DNA of 24,329 nucleotides from Bacilli bacterium. GTDB lineage: Bacteria > Bacillota_I > Bacilli_A > RF39 > UBA660. Position numbers and translations under genes: made by a program. Below, piece by piece: positions 22,724 through 24,329 of the stretch. The notes under the pieces were generated by a model that ran no database searches, was not told the DNA's origin, and saw only the letters and a list, made by a program, of their open reading frames with translations. Location: contig JAEDGC010000026.1 of the NCBI GenBank assembly GCA_016297695.1, forward strand, positions 1 to 24,329. The letters run 5' to 3'. Position 1 is the stretch's first letter. The number at the start of each line of letters is the position of its first letter.

Positions 22724-23905
22724 TTAATATTTTATTTCTACTTGTTCTTTACCTTTTTTATAGACTCTTGGAACACGATTACTTATCATATTAAATAATC
22801 TATAACTATTGCAATTATTTGCTTGACAAACTTCTTTTATAGTTATATTTTCTCCAAAAATTTCAACTTTATCTCCTACTTTTACTGAATTATCAATTTT
22901 TACCATCAACATATCCATACTATCTGCTATTATTGGATATTTTTTATTCTTTATAAAGACATTTTTATAATTTATTGTAACTCCATCAGCATATCCAATT
23001 GGAATAACTGCAACTTTTATATCTTTTTCTGCAAAAAATTTTGCACCATATCCTACAAATTCTTTATTTTTTACTTTTTTTATTGACATAACTGTACTGT
23101 ACAATGAAAAAGCTGTATTAAGATTTAAATCATTAGATAAATATGTTTTAGATATATTGTATTTTTTTATTAATTGTTTTCTTTTTAAATTTCTTAATTT
23201 TCCTCGTAGAGTATTATCTTTTTTTATACTTTGAGCAAAACCATACATTATTATACCAAGTCTTATTCCATTAACAAAATCTAGCTTATCATGATTTACT
23301 AGGGTTAAGCTTCTTCCCAAATGTACTATTGGTATTTCATTTAAATCTATGTTTTTAGTTAATTTCATAAATGTATTCATTTGATCATCATAATATTTAT
23401 CAGAAATTCCAGAAGTAGCAAAATGAGTATATATTCCTTCTAATACTAGATTTTTATTCTTTTTGATTAATTCAAAACATTTATCAACTTCTTTGGTTTC
23501 ACTAATTCCTAGTCTATTCATACCTGTATTTAGTTTTAAATGAATTTTAACAGGAAAATCTAATTTTATTTTATTTAATTTTTCTAAATATTCAAAACTT
23601 TCAACTGTAATAGTAACATTATTATTAATACAGTCAAAGATAAATTCTAAATCAATTACTTCTAGACATAAAACAGGAATATTTCTATTATATTTTCTAA
23701 CATCAATAGCTTCTTCTAAAGAAGATACTGCTAAGTAATTAACCCCTCCTTCAATAAGAGAATTTACTACTTTAACACCATGTTGATAAGCATTATTTTT
23801 TACAACTCCAATATAGTAATCATAGTTATTATATTTTTCTTTTATTTCTTTTATATTATTTTTTAATTTATCTTCATCTATAAGTGCATAAGTTTTTCTA
23901 TACAT
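22724..23905 (-). CDS. Alanine racemase-fold PLP racemase, atypical; possible D-Asp supplier
   Basis: 393 residues. Fold-III PLP racemase: GVVKNNAYQHG holds the PLP lysine K36, LNTGMNRLGI and GIYTHFATSG follow, VGYGAKFFA holds the second catalytic base (Y286), then IGYADG, and the C terminus has SNRVPRVYKK. Departures from standard Alr: the phosphate-binding H-A-A-N-S block is H195-L-G-R198-S, R-P-G-I is RLGI, and a basic stretch of about 30 residues (233-266) is inserted before the C-terminal beta domain. These changes may alter the substrate. ATG 23905 has AAAGGA 9 nt upstream. It lies 16 nt before the ATP-grasp ligase. It could be the only alanine racemase of the cell, or make another D-amino acid for the ligase. 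Confidence 0.85.
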   Translation of the reverse strand: MYRKTYALIDEDKLKNNIKEIKEKYNNYDYYIGVVKNNAYQHGVKVVNSLIEGGVNYLAVSSLEEAIDVRKYNRNIPVLCLEVIDLEFIFDCINNNVTITVESFEYLEKLNKIKLDFPVKIHLKLNTGMNRLGISETKEVDKCFELIKKNKNLVLEGIYTHFATSGISDKYYDDQMNTFMKLTKNIDLNEIPIVHLGRSLTLVNHDKLDFVNGIRLGIIMYGFAQSIKKDNTLRGKLRNLKRKQLIKKYNISKTYLSNDLNLNTAFSLYSTVMSIKKVKNKEFVGYGAKFFAEKDIKVAVIPIGYADGVTINYKNVFIKNKKYPIIADSMDMLMVKIDNSVKVGDKVEIFGENITIKEVCQANNCNSYRLFNMISNRVPRVYKKGKEQVEIKY

Positions 23906-23932
23906 ACTATCAAATCCTTTAATATTTTTATT

Positions 23933-24199
23933 TTATAATAAATAATTAGCTACTGCAATTGCAAGTATTATTAATATAACTATTACTACTAAAAGTATTC
24001 CAACATAGCTTTTAAAATCTGTATTTTTGCCACTATAAACTCCTTTTTTCATGTTGTACTTTTCTGTTATATATTCAGCATTTTTTCCATTTTCACCAAG
24101 ACGATTATTTTGAAAAGTTAATGTTTGTAATGAACTGCCACAATTAGGGCATACTACCACTTTATCAGCTATATTTTTTCCACATGACTTACATAACAT
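23933..24199 (-). CDS. Small zinc-ribbon protein with C-terminal membrane helix
   Basis: 88 residues. An N-terminal zinc ribbon C-K-S-C (3-6) and C-P-N-C (17-20), a polar linker, then one hydrophobic helix at the C terminus (about 65-88), so the ribbon should face the cytoplasm. Such zinc_ribbon_2-type anchors are common in Bacillota and seldom have a known role. ATG 24199 has AAGGTG upstream; a TATAAT at 24221-24216 just before it could be its -10, with no clear -35. 27 nt separate it from the racemase gene, so it probably heads that operon. Confidence 0.75.
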   Translation of the reverse strand: MLCKSCGKNIADKVVVCPNCGSSLQTLTFQNNRLGENGKNAEYITEKYNMKKGVYSGKNTDFKSYVGILLVVIVILIILAIAVANYLL

Positions 24200-24225
24200 A
24201 CTATCACCTTCTTTAATTATACAAC

Positions 24226-24252
24226 AAAAAAGTAACTATTAAAAGTTACTTT
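24226..24252 (-). terminator. Terminator of the unseen upstream gene
   Basis: Stem AAAGTAACT/AGTTACTTT (24252-24244 with 24237-24229), 6-nt loop, then a run of six T on the minus strand. It separates the zinc-ribbon operon from whatever lies to the right. Confidence 0.7.
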
Positions 24253-24311
24253 AATATCCTCTTTTTTTATAGAATGTTGTAATACAATAGATGTGAAACA
24301 TTTCTATATAT

Positions 24312-24329
24312 AAAAAAAGACTTAAGTCT
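24312..24329 (-). terminator. Second terminator-like palindrome, cut by the window end
   Basis: AGACTTAAGTCT (24329-24318) is a perfect 12-bp palindrome followed on the minus strand by a T-run (seven T counting the last base of the palindrome). The stem may extend beyond the window. Nothing recognisable lies between it and the terminator at 24226-24252. Confidence 0.4.

Noticed and set aside
24253..24311. Imperfect repeat AGAATGT...ACATTTCT near the right end
   Set aside because: It has a bulge, a long loop and no T-tract; no function can be supported.
1..24329. Mollicute genetic code (TGA = Trp), suggested by the A/T richness
   Set aside because: TGA ends several genes in the right place (GT2 at 2704, rbfA overlapping truB, lspA), and tryptophan codons in asnB are TGG.

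Overview
The window is a very AT-rich (roughly a quarter G+C by eye) chromosomal segment of a Gram-positive-type bacterium, most likely an uncultured member of the Bacillota (Bacilli or an AT-rich Clostridia/Erysipelotrichia-like gut lineage). Reasons: the rimP-nusA-ylxR-infB-rbfA-truB order, a Bacillus-type LexA/DinR box, a ylmC/ymxH homologue, strong AGGAGG-type ribosome binding sites, and a peptidoglycan side-chain gene set known from lactic acid bacteria. TGA is used as a stop and tryptophan is TGG, so this is not a code-4 mollicute. Every gene I accept, coding or tRNA, lies on the minus strand; read the window right to left to follow transcription.

Right end (24329-19644): after terminators of unseen upstream genes comes an apparent operon of a zinc-ribbon membrane protein, a PLP racemase of the alanine racemase fold, an ATP-grasp ligase resembling D-aspartate ligases, and an AsnB-type amidotransferase. 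Together they look like a route that makes a D-amino acid (probably D-Asp), attaches it to the peptidoglycan stem and amidates it. Next (19617-18796) are seven tRNA genes in two units, Val-Thr-Tyr-Gln-Lys and Arg-Pro, each with its own promoter and terminator. A 159-residue protein of unknown function follows.

Middle (18167-13083): the translation/termination operon rimP (unusually short), nusA, ylxR, infB, rbfA, truB, with a good promoter, a leader hairpin and a terminator that includes the truB stop codon. Then (13012-9584) comes a second unit: a YhcG/DUF1016 PD-(D/E)XK nuclease, ylmC, lspA, an RluD-type pseudouridine synthase and a cation diffusion facilitator, overlapping or closely spaced. 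An SOS-regulated dinD (9571-8641) sits alone, with a LexA box inside its promoter and a 28-bp perfect GC-rich palindrome inside its coding sequence.

Left part (8591-1): a surface polysaccharide locus. It has an initiating polyprenyl glycosylphosphotransferase, a hairpin/U-tract attenuator candidate, a WchF-like rhamnosyltransferase, a GT2, a Stealth-family sugar-1-phosphate transferase, a Wzy polymerase, another GT2, a Wzx flippase, an O-acyltransferase, and the first 38 codons of what is probably an LCP ligase. This is a complete-looking Wzx/Wzy pathway for a phosphodiester-containing, probably rhamnose-containing glycan anchored to the wall.

No CRISPR array, insertion sequence, rRNA or integrase was seen. 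No stretch above 300 bases lacks a gene.
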